From Paraspadella gotoi (lineage: Eukaryota; Chaetognatha), in NCBI GenBank assembly GCA_051294375.1, contig JBJCIZ010001662.1, positions 23,272-87,271 on the forward strand: a stretch of DNA of 64,000 nt, written 5' to 3'. The notes beneath the pieces were generated by a model. The model did no database searches. It was not told where the DNA came from and saw only the letters and a list, made by a program, of their open reading frames with translations. The translations under genes were made by a program, and so were the position numbers. How positions within the stretch are numbered: the stretch's first letter is position 1; each line of letters begins with the position of its first letter. Shown here piece after piece: positions 45,992 through 58,331 of this stretch.

Positions 45992-48900
45992 TGTTAGCCT
46001 TCTTCAATGAGACAATGAGAGAGAGAGAGAGAAAAAGAGAGAGAGAGAAGGTGAGTTAGAGAGAGAGATGTTTGATTACATGTTAAGGTCAGTTAGATTG
46101 AGAAAGGGAAATTAAAAGGAAATTAAAATTCAGTTAGTACAGTAAAATACATTTAGGCAATGTAATAGACACATTTAAATACGATTCTTTTTAAGATAGA
46201 AATCTCAGGAGAACGGCATTCTTTTCCTTTTTTTCCGTTTTATCTGAATATATGACTTTTGTTAGACTTTTTAAAATTCTTGGCCCTTCCCAGGAGCGCC
46301 AAAGTGCCACGAGCATCAAAATTCACAAATGTTCGTAGATTTTTTGAACAAGTTCTATTTAAATTTAATTTATTTTTATATCAATTGAGTTCATTCCTGA
46401 CTAGACATGAATTGCATTGCAAAGTTAGTTAAGTATAGTTAACTTTTTAGAAATAGTTTACGGGTGCTTATTATGTTTGGAAAACTATTTTTACCAAACG
46501 GAAGTTACCAAAAACAGTCAAAAAATTAGTTCTAAAGATACCAAACTATTTTACTCAATTTGTCTAGATATGTTTTATATGTTCTTTTTATGTATTTATT
46601 CAAAGCTTATAATTTAAATATTTCATTTTGGAAGTTTAGTGTGTTATGATATAGTCTTAAGGTTGATAGCGATCGCAACAAGCCTTTTTAACCTTAACTT
46701 TGACCATTTAAATTGGCTGGATGAAGCTTTTCATTTGCTATTTTATGTCAGATTACTACAAATCAATAATGACCAATATTATATTGTTTATAATAGTGAA
46801 ATATTAGTGTAAGACATTGTACATTAAAAAATATTAAGATGTTACGTCTAGGTATGTCTGTAGAAGAGTGGTCGTCATCTTCTATTCGTTCAAACTTGAA
46901 TTTAAAAACCGACACGAAAGAAATTAAATATGCAAAGACAAACATGTACGATAAAAAAGAGGTGAATAGAACAAAAAGTCAAGTCTCTTGAACCTTGAAC
47001 GCTTCTCTAGAAATTGTGGCTGGTGGACTGATTCATGTAATCCACACGTCGGCACAATGACTCCCCACGTCTCTACTCGAGGAGACTCTGTGGAAAAGCA
47101 ATAACGCATACAATGCCCTCTAATCACCTGTTAGCAACCAAATTATTAAATCAGCTCGACAGGCCCTGGCCTACCTTAACCTGAAAACGAGGGCACACTG
47201 CGAGGATTATTTTGAAATGTCAAAGTGAGTCGCTCAAAGATCTGTTCCTCACGGAAACATTACCTGACACAGTGAGCCATCGATGCATAACAGGTTCTTT
47301 TAGTCGGTAAAAGAAGCTGAGGTTGACTTGACCCTCCTTTGTCCATGGGATCGCCTATTGGATCGTTGGTATGAGCTGCTCGGATCGGTTTCAATGGCTC
47401 GAGGGATCATCCATGTTTTATATGTACGCGTACGTGTCAAATTTGTTGCCGAGTGGATCGCTATACTTATTCGTTGCATCTTGTTTGTGAATTTGTTCAG
47501 CTATCGTACTTTATCTATTTCATCTTTATTTTAGTTAATATTCTACCCTCTATCCTTTCTATTTTTTTTAATTATTTAATACAAAATATTGTGTTTATAT
47601 ATTCGATTAAGAGGAGAGATTTAGTATATTTGAGTTACTTTCACAGGTTTTTTTAATGATTTTTTCCACTTCAAGGTTAATATTCTTCTATCTATTTTAT
47701 ATATTGTAATAAATAGTTCTATTTTAAAACATGATAGACTGAACTCTCAAAGACTTCTGTTTTCCTTTCATTTCCTATTTTCATTATCTCTCAATCTCTC
47801 ATTGGGTGATTCGTCGGCTGAGTAGTAATATTACATCTTGAGATAAAAAAGATCTGATGTCACTGTTTTGCCAGAAATCAGAGGAATTCTCAGTATATAT
47901 CAAAGAAGTGACATATAATAGAGTAGAGGCATAAAATGAATCGAATGAGTGGTTCACACTCCAATGATTTGTAGCTTTAAAGCTTAGTAAGAAAAATGGT
48001 GTTTGTTAGGTGTGGTCGGGTGGGCTAAGTTTTTTAAATGAGGACTTGAGCTGTCTCCCCTTTATGGTCGGTATCTGAAAGCTGTATTTGGGTTGGATAA
48101 ACTTTCCTGATGGAAGTATGTGTCAACGTGGCATCGTTGAATCGAGAGCGTAGCAGTCCTGCGTGCATTAGAGGCCGATGTTCTTAGGGATCTGCGCTTG
48201 GTACACGACTGGATCTCCCCTTCTGGAGCCATTCGAGTCGGGGGAGTTTCATTGTCGGACGGCTACGTTGTCTGGGCGTTGGTGTTCATCCACCACGCAA
48301 GTGCATCTTAGGAAGGTTCAAAGGTTCAATCGAGTTATGACGTTTTTCGTTTAGAGTGTTATCACTGTTTGTTAATGTTTTTTTTGTTTTGTAAATTTGA
48401 GTTTGAAATAAAGATGAGCAACAACGATTACAATGTTTAAGTATTTGTTGTTTAAAATGTATCTTACACCATATTTCTCTATTATAACAATATATATATG
48501 TTATTATTGATTGAGGTATCTGACAAAAAATACATGAAAGTTCATCAGTCATTTTTAAACATCAAAATTAAAATAAAAAGCTGCGCGTCTGCAATAATAT
48601 AAACAATATCTAATAACTAAATAAAATATTTAAATTAAACTTTTGAAATAAATGATAAAAAAGAACATGTAAAATATCTAACGAAGTTTATAAAAAGTAG
48701 TACGTTAGCTTTAGAAACTAATTTTTTTGCTGTTTTTGATACTTCCGGTTTGTAATAATAGTTTTCAAACATTAATAAGCACTCTAAACTATTTTTTAAT
48801 AATATTAACTAACTTGCAATGCAATATTCTAGTCAGGAATGAACTAATTATATTAGAAAATTAAATTTAAATAGAACTTGTTAAGAAATCTACGAATATA

Positions 48901-49271
48901 TGTTGAATTTTGATGCTCGTGCACTTTGGCGCTCCTGGAAGGGCCAAGAATTTTAAAAAGTCTAACAAAAGTACATATTATCAGATAGAACGGAAAAAAG
49001 GAAAAGAATATGCCGTTTTCCTGAGATTTCTATCTTAAAAGAATTGGATTTAAATGTGTCTACTATAATGTAAATAAGTAAGCAGTAACGTGATTAAAAT
49101 TTGAATCTACAAAAATGATAAATAACTACCTTGTTAAATAATAAACATTAAAATAAATAATAGTTTAATTTTTTTATATGGTAAATTATTAAGAAAAGAA
49201 GAAAGAGGCTCTCTCTCTCATATATAGGGAAAATTTAACACACAAATTACTGCACTGAAAAAAGGCTAACA
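45992..49271. mobile_element. MITE-like element R2, split by S2
   Basis: The left half (45992-46165) starts TGTTAGCCTTC. The right half (49063-49271) ends AAAGGCTAACA. The join matches R1 (37770-38165) across GCAATGTAAATAAG. Confidence 0.75.
46166..49062. mobile_element. Long-TIR transposon S2 (2.9 kb)
   Basis: The ends are TAGACACATTTAAAT and its inverse. Inverted similarity reaches about 280 bases inwards (GCGCCAAAGTGCCACGAGCA against GCTCGTGCACTTTGGCGCTC; CATTCCTGACTAGA against TCTAGTCAGGAATG). CAATGTAA occurs at the left flank and again (with three extra bases) at the right, an 8-base duplication consistent with S1. The interior shows only short ORFs (for example 47127-46924 on the -, 47328-47534 on the +) with no transposase motif I can recognise, so it is probably non-autonomous. 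Confidence 0.78.
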
Positions 49272-50925
49272 ATATCGCCGAAACAAGTGTTTTTTTATCG
49301 TCGAAATCGCTTCGCGTTTGCGACATATTGTAACGCTTTGCGCATAAGTGGCGTCGTTGCGTCGAGTCGCGTTCCAAATTATAAGTTCGCCTTTTTTATG
49401 ATTAAATTTGAGTGTATGAAACTGAAAAATTATATACAGCTTCTCATCATTCGATGTGCTTAAAAGTATCAGGACAGTTATTAAAATGTTTTGTTTACGT
49501 TTTTGATGAAACAAAACAAATTTCTCTCTTTTATTTTTATATTTCTTTTTCTCTCTCTCTCTTTTCTCTTTTAATTATATGAGAATTTTATTTCATATCA
49601 ATAATGTAGAGAAAACATCGTCTTTTTTCCTCGTGGCTCGATTTGATAAATTTGGTACCCGATCGACGTGGAATTACGTCTAGTATACTGAGATAAAATT
49701 TCATAAAAATCGTCCACGCGTTCAAAAGTTATGGGCAAAAAACAACGAAAAAATTAGCGCCTTCCGAGGGATCACTTTCGCCGCTCAACGACGAAAAAGT
49801 GGTTTAACATAAGATTTGAACTACGTAGTACTAATCCTTAGTACCGACGACTGACGGTAAAGCCGAAATCCTAGTTCCGGGCCAATTAGAAATTAACGGT
49901 AAATTTACGGGGCTGACTAGGAGAGAAAAGGTTGATATAGGAAACGAATTTCATATAGAGAATAAGGTGATATGATTACTGATAAAACTAAAACAAGTGA
50001 TTGGATGAAAATCTAATAACCAACATTGGGGTTAATTTTTAACTTTTAATTTACGAATCAATTTATTACTTATTAAAGGTATAAACTGACGGCGGCAACA
50101 AAAAAATCAACCGCGAAAAAGGGAGACTGACCTTACACCAAGTCATAACTTAAATTTAACCAAGGTCAGGTTACCTGACCTTTATAAACCTTGACCTTAC
50201 CTTCTAATATTGTTTAACATTTTACCTTTATTTTCTTACCATTTCGATCATTACTGGGTCTTATAAAAAAATCTCTCTTCTCACAAACGAATCTGACATG
50301 CGGATTCATTCCGCCATGACATCTCCCGACGTTGGCGCCGTCCAAGCTACTCGGGCTGCCGGCGGTCGCCCCGGTCGAGGCATCTCTTGGTCCTATCATC
50401 GACAGCATCTGGGAGCTCAGATCTCTTTCGCGCTAAGTGCCGTCCTTCTACTGCCTCTAGCTAGTCTGCCACCGCCGCCCGCGGTCGATCCGGCGCCTGA
50501 GAATCGGGAGTATCCAAACGCCAAAGAGGCGCCTGGATGGCTCTGACGAAGCAAGCTGGCGCTTGCAAAAGCTCGCAGAGGCGCCGCAAACCTCTTCGGC
50601 TGGAGTTACCTGCCGCCGATGCTTCTAAGACATGGTCGTTGACAAACGGAAATTAATTAGGCCAATAATTAATTAATTGACCCAGAATGTTTAGTTTTAG
50701 GTCTTTTCGTCACTAACCACGGACAAAAAATGCAATGACATGAGAAATATGCGCGATAACGATTGACTCGATTGATTAATTATTATTAATTAATTATTTG
50801 ATTAATTATACATCCTGCATTTAAATTTAATATAAAAAGGAAAAAGGAAGCATAATAAATTAGTGAAACAGGTTTTTGTTTTTTCCATTTCCTACGATTA
50901 AAGGAACCGATGTCAATCAAGAAGC
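49063..50925. repeat. Duplicated block, first copy (P then Q)
   Basis: P (49063-49960) recurs directly at 50951-51835; Q (about 49945-50890) recurs inverted at about 51945-52862. P contains the R2 end and an A-family copy (49296-49600), then a stretch with GATAAAATTTCATAAAAATC and CCGAGGGATCACTTTCGCCG. Q contains the small ORF at 50298-50546. Confidence 0.85.
50298..50546 (+). CDS. Unidentified small ORF with one membrane segment, copy 1
   Basis: It starts MRIHSAMTSPDVGAVQATR. It has HRQHLGAQISFALSAVLL followed by LPLASLPP, a single hydrophobic segment after a basic stretch. This copy stops at ...APGWL where the other copies shift frame. It is GC-rich at third positions compared with its AT-rich surroundings. 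Related copies are at 52200-52540 (- strand, broken) and 54349-54650 (- strand, longest C-terminus). No family recognised; a spliced gene copied with the block, or chance coding, are alternatives. Confidence 0.3.
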   Translation: MRIHSAMTSPDVGAVQATRAAGGRPGRGISWSYHRQHLGAQISFALSAVLLLPLASLPPPPAVDPAPENREYPNAKEAPGWL

Positions 50926-50950
50926 NNNNNNNNNNNNNNNNNNNNNNNNN
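50926..50950. other. Assembly gap (25 N)
   Basis: Separates two copies of one block, so collapse or false duplication is likely here. Confidence 1.
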
Positions 50951-52862
50951 ATGTAAATAAGTAAGCAGTAACGTGATTAAAATTTGAATCTACAAAAATG
51001 ATAAATAACTACCTTGTTAAATAATAAACATTAAAATAAATAATAGTTTATTTTTTTTATATGGTAAAATTATAAGAAGAAGAAAGAGCTCTCTCTCTCA
51101 TATATAGGGAAATTTAACACACCAAATTTGCACTGAAAAAGGCTAACAATATCGCCGAAACAAGTGTTTTTTATCGTCGAAATCGCTTCGCGTTTGCGAC
51201 GATATTGTAACGCTTTTGCGCATAAGTGGCGTCGTTGTCGTCGGCGTTCCAAATTATAGTTCGCCTTTTTTATGATTAAATTTGAGTGTATGAAACTGAA
51301 AAATTATATACAGCTTCTCATCATCGATGTGCTTAAAATTGATCAGGACAGTTATTAAATGTTTTGTTTACGTTTTATGAAAACAAACAAATTTCCTCTC
51401 TTTTATTTTTATATTTCTTTCTCTCTCTCTCTTTTCTCTTTTAATTATATGAGAATTTTATTTCATATCAATAATGTAGAGAAAACATCGTCTTTTTTCC
51501 TCGTGGCTCGATTTAGATAAATTTGGTACCGATCGACGTGGAATTACGTCTAGTATACTGAGATAAAATTTCATTAAAATCGGTCCACGCGTTCAAAAGT
51601 TATGGGCAAAAAACAACGAAAAAATAGCGCCTTCCGAGGGATCAACTTTCGCCGCTCAACGAGCGAAAAAGTGGTTAACATAAGATTTGAACTACGTAGT
51701 ACTAATCCTTAGTCCGACCGAATCGACGGTAAAGCCGAAATCCTAGTTCCGGGCCAATTAGAAATTAACGGTAAATTACGGGGCTGACTACGGAGAGAAA
51801 AGGTTGATATAGGAAACGAATTTGTTCTCAATATAGGGTCCACCCTCTGTAGATTGTTTTAAATGATTTGATAGTGAAGAGACAGTATTATTGTTGTGTA
51901 GTGACAGAAACCGGTTCAATATAAGTTTTGATTGAATCGTCTAAGTGGAATGGAAAAAACAAAAAAACCTGTTTCACTAATTTATTATGCTTCCTTTTTC
52001 CTTTTATATTAAATTTAAAATGCAGGATGTATTAATTAATCAAATAATTAATTAATAATAAATTAATCAATCAAGTCAATCGTTATCGGCATTATTCTCA
52101 TCGTCATTGCTTTTGTCGTGGTTAGTGACGGAAAAGACTAAAAACAAACACTTGGGATCAATTAATTAATTAATTGCCTAAATTAATTTCCGTTTGTCAA
52201 ACCATGTCTTAGAAGCCATCGGCGGCAGGTAATCCAGCCGGAGAGGTTTGCGGCGCCTCTGCGAGCTTTGGCAAGCGCCAGTGCTTCGTCAGAGCCATCC
52301 AGGCGCCTCTTTGGCGTTGTAACTCCCGAGTTCTCAGGCGCCGGATTTCACCGCGGGGCGGTGGCAGACTAAGCTAGAGCAGTAGAAGGACGGCACTTAG
52401 CGCGAAAGAGATCTGAGCTCCAGATGCTGTCGATGATAGGACCAAGGATGCCTCGACGGGCGACGCCGGCAGCCCGAGTAGCTTGGAACGGCGCCAACGT
52501 CGGGAGATGTCATGGCGGAATGAATCCGATGTTCAATTCGTTTGGAGAAGAGAGATTTTTTTTATAAGACCAGTATGATCGAAATGGTAAGAAAATAAAG
52601 GTAAATGTTAAACAATATTAAGAAGGTAAGGTCAGTTTAAAAGGTCAGTAACCTGACCTTGGTTAAATTTAAGTTATGACTTGGTAAGGTCAGTCTCCTT
52701 TTCGCGGTTGTTATTTTGTTGCCGCCGCAGTTTATACCTTTAATAAGTAATAAATTGATTCGATAAATTAAAAGTAAAAATTAACCCCAATTGGTTATTA
52801 GATTTTCATCCAATCACTTTTTAGTTTTATCAGTAATCATATCACCTTATTCTCTTATGAAA
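50951..52862. repeat. Duplicated block, second copy: P direct, Q inverted
   Basis: 50951-51835 is P again. 51836-51930 brings in CAATATAGGGTCCACCCT-type sequence and the first ~55 bases of a reversed TRIM LTR (51874-51927). 51945-52862 is Q in reverse, including Helentron-internal sequence near 51945-52080 and a broken copy of the small ORF. Confidence 0.85.
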
Positions 52863-52887
52863 NNNNNNNNNNNNNNNNNNNNNNNNN
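52863..52887. other. Assembly gap (25 N)
   Basis: The gap cuts off Q in reverse orientation. Confidence 1.
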
Positions 52888-53984
52888 GAACAATTGATAC
52901 CACAGTAATTAGAAGATGAGCGGTCGGCAGTGGCAAAAAGTTTTTTTAGGATTTTTTACCTTTTATATTCAAATAAAAAAGAATTAAATTGTTTAAGCAA
53001 CCTACAAAGGCGTGGATGTTTCAGAACATTGTCGTTTTTATCTGCGCGCATTATATGCAATACGATTATAATATCAACTCAATATTTTCGCGCGCAGCAA
53101 ATGGCCGTTACTGGAATATGACAGGATCGCTCTCGTCTCCTGGCTCATAATCTGAATTCATCACAATCCAAATGAAACCTATTTTAATTTTTTTTTTTGT
53201 AATTAGAATGACTAGTAACCTAACTAGTTTTAAAATGGTAAATACTATATATTTTCTTACCCTTTTTGGTGCTTCATGTAGCATTGAAGAATCTTATCAT
53301 GATAAATAATTATCTAACTAATCCGTTTATAAATTATTAAAATATTAAAATTAAATCAGAACATTAACCTTCCACCAGAATGCTTACCTTGTCTCATCTC
53401 CTTTTTATTTTAACCAAGACAAATACCACTGTTATTCTCGTGCCAAAGCATCATTGATATATAGTGTGCATTAATATAAACAATAAGATCTTTACAATAG
53501 TATTCAAACATTTTTCTTCCTGGATCTAAGTCCCACCGCGCAGGAAGAAACCGAGGTTTTGCTGCATCAAGAAAATATGTGAAATACTAAGAATTCAAAA
53601 CAAAATCGTCTAAAATAAAGAGAGAATGTGAAAAATAGTCCTGTTCTTTCTCTCTAAAGACTCTTCAGTCATTTTAGAATATACACTAGTTTAACACTGA
53701 CCATTGTGATTATTTTGCTTCTGTGAGAGCTCGCGATACATTTTTAGTTTCTCTCAGAGCTCACAAACGTTTACCCGTTTCGGAACAACCGTTTTTAAAA
53801 GTTTCCGTAGAATTTTGACTAATAAAGTTCACATAAAATAAGAAACGTCTTTTCTATTCGGGCCCATGTTAAACAGTCGAACGGGCGAATTTCGAATGTT
53901 TGCCTCTCAGCGAGAGTGAGACCACACAATAAAATAATCTCCAGAATACTAAAAGAATATTTATTCAGATTTTAAAATTTTTAA
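52888..53984. other. AT-rich sequence, no feature recognised
   Basis: An open frame at 52930-53121 has no recognised product. GAGAGCTC-type phrases near 53730 and 53757 repeat locally. Nothing else is supported. Confidence 0.5.
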
Positions 53985-54660
53985 TTTTGTCTCAATATAG
54001 GGTTCCACCCCGTTAGATTGTTTTAAATATATTGATATGAAGAGACAGTAATTATTGTTGTGATAAGTGACAGAACCGGTTCAATATAAGTTTTGATTGT
54101 GAATCTCTAGTGAGAATGGAAAAAACAAAAAAACCTGTTTCACTAATTTATTATGCTTCTTTTTCCTTCTTATATTAAATTTAAATGCAGGATGTACATT
54201 AATTAATCAAATAATTAATTAATAATAATTAATATCAATTCAAGTCAATCGTGTATCGGCATTATTCTCATCGTCATTGCTTTTGTCGTGGTTAGTGGAC
54301 GAAAAGACCTAAAACAAACATTTGGGATCAAATTAATTAATTAATTGCCTAAATTAATTTCCGTTTGTCAAACCATGTCTTAGAAGCCATCGGCGGCAGG
54401 TAATCCAGCCGGAGAGTTTGCGGCGCCTCTGCGGAGCTTTGGCAAGCGCCAGTTGCTTCGTCAGAGCCATCCAGGCGCCTCTTTTGGCGTTGTAACTCCC
54501 GAGTTCTCAGGCGCCGGATCTTGACCGCGGTGGCGGGTGGCAGACTAGCTAGAGGCAGTAGAAGGACGGCACTTAGCGCGAAAGAGATCTGAGCTCCCAG
54601 ATGCTGTCGATGATAGACCAAGAGATGCCTCGACCGGGAGGCGAGACAGGGCAGAACGTT
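53985..54660. repeat. Third copy of part of the duplicated block
   Basis: It matches 51828-52460 in the same orientation, including the reversed LTR start (54038-54090), Helentron-internal sequence and the small ORF. It ends near GGCGAGACAGGGCAGAACG. Confidence 0.85.
54349..54660 (-). CDS. Unidentified small ORF with one membrane segment, copy 3
   Basis: The frame contains YHRQHLGAQISFALSAVLLL, then RRLRTRELQRQKRRLDGSD, then QTLRLDYLPPMASKTWFDK and a stop. It shares the hydrophobic segment with 50298-50546 and gives the longest C-terminus, basic and then more polar. The ORF formally starts at 54729, but the first ~25 codons are not shared with the other copy, so that part is excluded. No function assigned. 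Confidence 0.3.
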   Translation of the reverse strand, partial: NVLPCLASRSRHLLVYHRQHLGAQISFALSAVLLLPLASLPPATAVKIRRLRTRELQRQKRRLDGSDEATGACQSSAEAPQTLRLDYLPPMASKTWFDKRKLI

Positions 54661-55261
54661 AGGTTCTGTCTCGATATAGGGTCTCATCCCTGTACATGAC
54701 CAGTTCCTAATAGAGTGCAGTACAAGCATTTATCTTCCAAATGAATCATCCCGCTTATTTTATCTGTGAATCATTTGTCTCGCCATGGTCATGGAAGCTA
54801 AAGTCAAGACATTGCAACCTTCACTCAAGACCGTCAGGTACCTGGATTTTATTTCTTCTACTATTAAATCGATTTTAAATGAAACTTTTTGAATAAAAAT
54901 AAAAAACTTAAAAAATGATCATCATTGGCGGTATTTTAGTTTTAAAATTATTTATTAATAAACTAACAATTTTTAAAAGTTATAATAATAACCTTCTTTG
55001 CTTCCTACTTTTTACATTCGCCGCGAAACCGGATATATTTTTCGCACTGTCTTAGTGCAGGCCGACTTTATCGGAACTCTTGCTACCGTAAAATTTTTTG
55101 AGAAAAACACTACTTGGAAAATGTTTGAAAAGTAATATTTCATATCAAAAACCTATATGACTCCATTATGACAATAATATAAATCCAATACATGATGTCA
55201 GAGAAATAACTTAGGACTAGCCTTTCGTTCTATATTAGCTAATGATATTCGTCTTGGGAAA
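54661..55261. other. No feature recognised
   Basis: AT-rich sequence with one CpG-bearing stretch near 55015-55075. No repeat from the families above. Confidence 0.5.
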
Positions 55262-55672
55262 GTGCGGTATGTGGCCTGCAGGCCGGCGGGCGAGAATAGA
55301 GTGAGCCCGACGCAACTATCAGAGTCGATAGCATCGCTCCATAAAGTCACCCCTCACGAAAGGTGGGTCTGGGTCGACGTAACCGCACCCAGAGTTTATA
55401 ATATGCACTTATTAATAGCTGGGAGAAGACTGAGAGCATTGCGGCGTCCCAGGAAGAGGCCGATGGCTGTGGTGAATAATCATGAACACTCAACGATGAG
55501 TAAACGGAGGGGAGGCGTCCGAAAAAAAGGTTATATCGTATGTATTCGACGTCGAGTGATCTCCGGCGCCGAAAAGCGCATCGTTGAGCGAGATGAATTC
55601 GGCGCCGTCGTGGTTGGAGGCGCGACGAGACAAGAGACACTCGTCGCAGAGGCAAATTCTAAAATTATATAG
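55262..55672 (+). CDS. Unidentified CpG-rich ORF
   Basis: 136 codons open on the + strand (VTPHERWVWVDVTAPRVYNM; MSKRRGGVRKKGYIVCIRRR), but both - strand frames are also largely open (for example DECLLSRRASNHDGAEFISL). CpG-rich sequence often gives such overlap, so the coding strand is undecided. No family recognised. It may be a CpG-rich first exon or promoter region. Confidence 0.2.
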   Translation: MRYVACRPAGENRVSPTQLSESIASLHKVTPHERWVWVDVTAPRVYNMHLLIAGRRLRALRRPRKRPMAVVNNHEHSTMSKRRGGVRKKGYIVCIRRRVISGAEKRIVERDEFGAVVVGGATRQETLVAEANSKII

Positions 55673-56299
55673 GAAGAGTGACACATATAATCATATAGTC
55701 ACAAGTTATTTAATTTATGGGGGGAACATTAGAAATATTTTGGTCCTAACCGTGTCGTTCGCGATGACATAATACTCGGAAAAAATGGTACCAATTCCTC
55801 AATGGATGAATATTTGTAAATTTTCTTTCTCATTCTATGCAAAGTATCTCTTTTGGGATCTCTATTTATATTTTTTAATACTTCATATGAATTAAGTTTT
55901 AACACCGAATTCTTTGTATTAATTTGTTCTTTTTTTTTGTCTCTCTATATTTGACTGTGTGTGAAACATAGTATAAGTATAATTAATTAATATTGAAACA
56001 TTAATATTCAGAAAGTCTGAAATAGAAAACTTATAATGCAAAAAAAAACGTAGCAGTAGCTTACTTCGCAACAATGATATACTTATGAATTATATTTATT
56101 CAAAAAAATTTAAAGTATTAGCGTAAAAGATTTTTTTGGTGTTCTATCTATCGCGAAACAGGATATGTGTATATAACGGGTAGGACGAACTAAGTATTGA
56201 TTTTACATATATAGATATGTTAGATTGATTGGTGTCTAAATCATTATTCGCTATCATATTTAGTATTAATGTAAGAACTAACAAAAAGTTGGAAATGTT
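55673..56299. other. AT-rich sequence, no feature recognised
   Basis: Nothing supported. Confidence 0.5.
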
Positions 56300-56765
56300 T
56301 TCAGTCAACGATTTTTATTAAGTGACTAATTTCAAATACGAGGAACATGTTTCGTACTCGGAGCTCATTTTAGAGACTTTCATCCAAAGTCAGATAATGA
56401 TTTCGCAGACAAAGATTTAGTATGATAAAAAGATGGAGAGAGAGAAAGGAGAAGAGAGAGAGAGAGAATGTGAGAGAATGAGAGGAGAGAGAGTAGAGAA
56501 GAGGAATGCGAGGGGCGCTCTATATTGATTATGTTATATTTACCAACAACACGTAGATAGTTTGTTAAAGAATGAGTACAGTTTGGAAGTGAGGGAACAG
56601 ATCAGTATTATGAGAAAAAGAAGTGAAAATTGGTCAAAACTTTGGTGAAAGCAAAAGAAAAAGACGGAAAAAAAAAAAAAAGAAAGAGAGACATGAACGG
56701 TAGAGAGGGAGAGAGATGATGAGGAGGAGAAAAAGCAGGAGCAGGAGACAAAATAATACATTAAT
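56300..56765 (-). mobile_element. Short GA-rich retroelement with degenerate hammerhead core
   Basis: On the - strand: AATGTATTATTTTG-type end, CT-rich tract, then at 56384-56343 GGATGAAAGTCTC...TACGAAACATGTTCC, then TTTTTATTAAGT-inverse tail and the AAAAATCGTTG phrase shared with 42520-42850 and 58498-58895. The CUGAUGA box is changed (TGGATGA), so it is probably inactive. Confidence 0.5.
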
Positions 56766-57049
56766 GGTAATTCGTTTTGAGCCCACAAATGAGATAAATT
56801 TAACAACTAATCGGTGAATTAAACAATTGATTAGCTAAGTAATAAAAGTAGGATACGTAATGAAAGGAGAAGAAAGTTTATAAATGTGAAGAGAAATGAT
56901 ACAATTTTTGACGAGGGGAATGAGAAATAAGTGAATGTTAGAAGGGTTGAGAAAAACTTAAAAGTCTAACGATAGAGCTCAAAATGAGCTCATAAGCTCG
57001 CCAACGGTTCATGGATCCTCTATATATAACCATGTGTACGCCAACGTCT

Positions 57050-58331
57050 TAAGGCTGATTGCGCGTCAGATACCTCCGACTCAGGCCGCCGAATGTCGTG
57101 TATGAGACATATAGTCAAAAGAGCCTTTAGGCGATTCTAATGCTACCCATAGTGGGCCTTTCGAAAAGAAAGGTCTCAAGGTATCTATTGGCTGCAGTAC
57201 CCTGTGGCCGAGAGGCATGGCGACCAATGGAAGGCTGTACACGAAGTAGCCGAGCTAAGCAACCTTACACCCTTCTCTCACCCACAGGAGTAGGAAGGGA
57301 GCTTGCTGCTTGAAGAGCCGACCGCGCCACCACAGCGCACGCCGGAAAGATAAGCCAAGAAGCGACCAGGAAACGTGGGGCCACTTGTCCCTCCCCTACC
57401 AACCAGGGGATCATTGAGTCATTGGTGCGGGTGCTAGCAAAGATGGGGTCTCCACCTCAGTGACGGCCCGCGGCCTCCCTACGTGAGCAATGGTGAAAAC
57501 CGAAAGATAAAATTCCCCAGACCGAAAATATCAGGAGCCGTCTACTGGGCGCCCTGTGCAGGGGCGGGCAACCAACTCTGCGCACAGGGCAGCATAATCG
57601 TGGGCGAGACAGGCGTCCCTCACAGACCGGTTTCCGAACAACACACAGAAACCTATCATAGATACCCCGTGGACACTTCATTCCTGTCGCAATCCGCTGA
57701 GACAAAGCGAATACTGGCCATGCATGTAGAGAGTCAGACTGTCTCGTGCTGTCCATGACCAAACTGGTTACAGAGGTATTAGAAGCTATTTCATCAAAGC
57801 CCATCGAACGCTTCTTTGAATCGTAGATGGAGGACGATTCGACCTCCTCCCAAGCTATGATTTCGCGCTATCAAAACGTGGTGGAGGCCCCGCCACCACC
57901 ACGACCGCACAATGATTCCCCTGTCTCCACTCCAACGAGACAGGCCGGAGGACCCTTGCGCAGGCAAATGGCCAAACGATGCCTCTCCCTTGATTGTAAG
58001 GCAACTCATTCCCTCTCGTCTGGGGAATAGCGCCGCCCAAACGACGGCTAACAGGAGGAGGGAGAGGAGTCCACCACTCCTTTTGCAAAAGCGGCAAGAA
58101 CGGACAACCGCCCGCCTCGCCAGGCAGGCGAGAAGGGGGCAGTCGGCAGCGTACCATGCAGAGAGACATTCGAGTCGCACTTGTCTCTTCCGCAAGGAAG
58201 CCTTACCTAATGCAAGGCAATGGGAACTCAACAGAATTGTCATCTCAACCAATGACGCGTCAATGAACCCGGCTTCATCGTTAAAGCCTTTCATTTGCAA
58301 TAAACCAAGGGGGGTCCAAGCTTCATTTTGA
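57050..58331. other. Unexplained GC-rich island with overlapping ORFs
   Basis: This 1.3 kb is clearly GC-richer than everything around it. + strand frames: MSNGENRKIKFPRPKISGAV (57483-57758); MTKLVTEVLEAISSKPIERF then MEDDSTSSQAMISRYQNVVE, PPPPRPHNDSPVSTPTRQAG (57755-58030); and 57912-58331 (QERTTARLARQARRGQSAAY). A - strand frame (58300-57794) is open too. Read with one-base shifts the second frame stays protein-like (EEGEESTTPFAKAARTDN). It could be a broken retroelement gag region or an unrelated insertion. No zinc knuckle, protease or transposase motif is visible. Confidence 0.35.

Noticed and set aside
46763-47656. ORFs inside S2 as a transposase.
   Set aside because: All are short and show no DDE-type or BED-finger motif, so a transposase is not supported.
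57794-58300. Long - strand ORF in the GC-rich island.
   Set aside because: Leu/Arg/Trp-rich composition typical of an antisense shadow. Listed only within the island entry.
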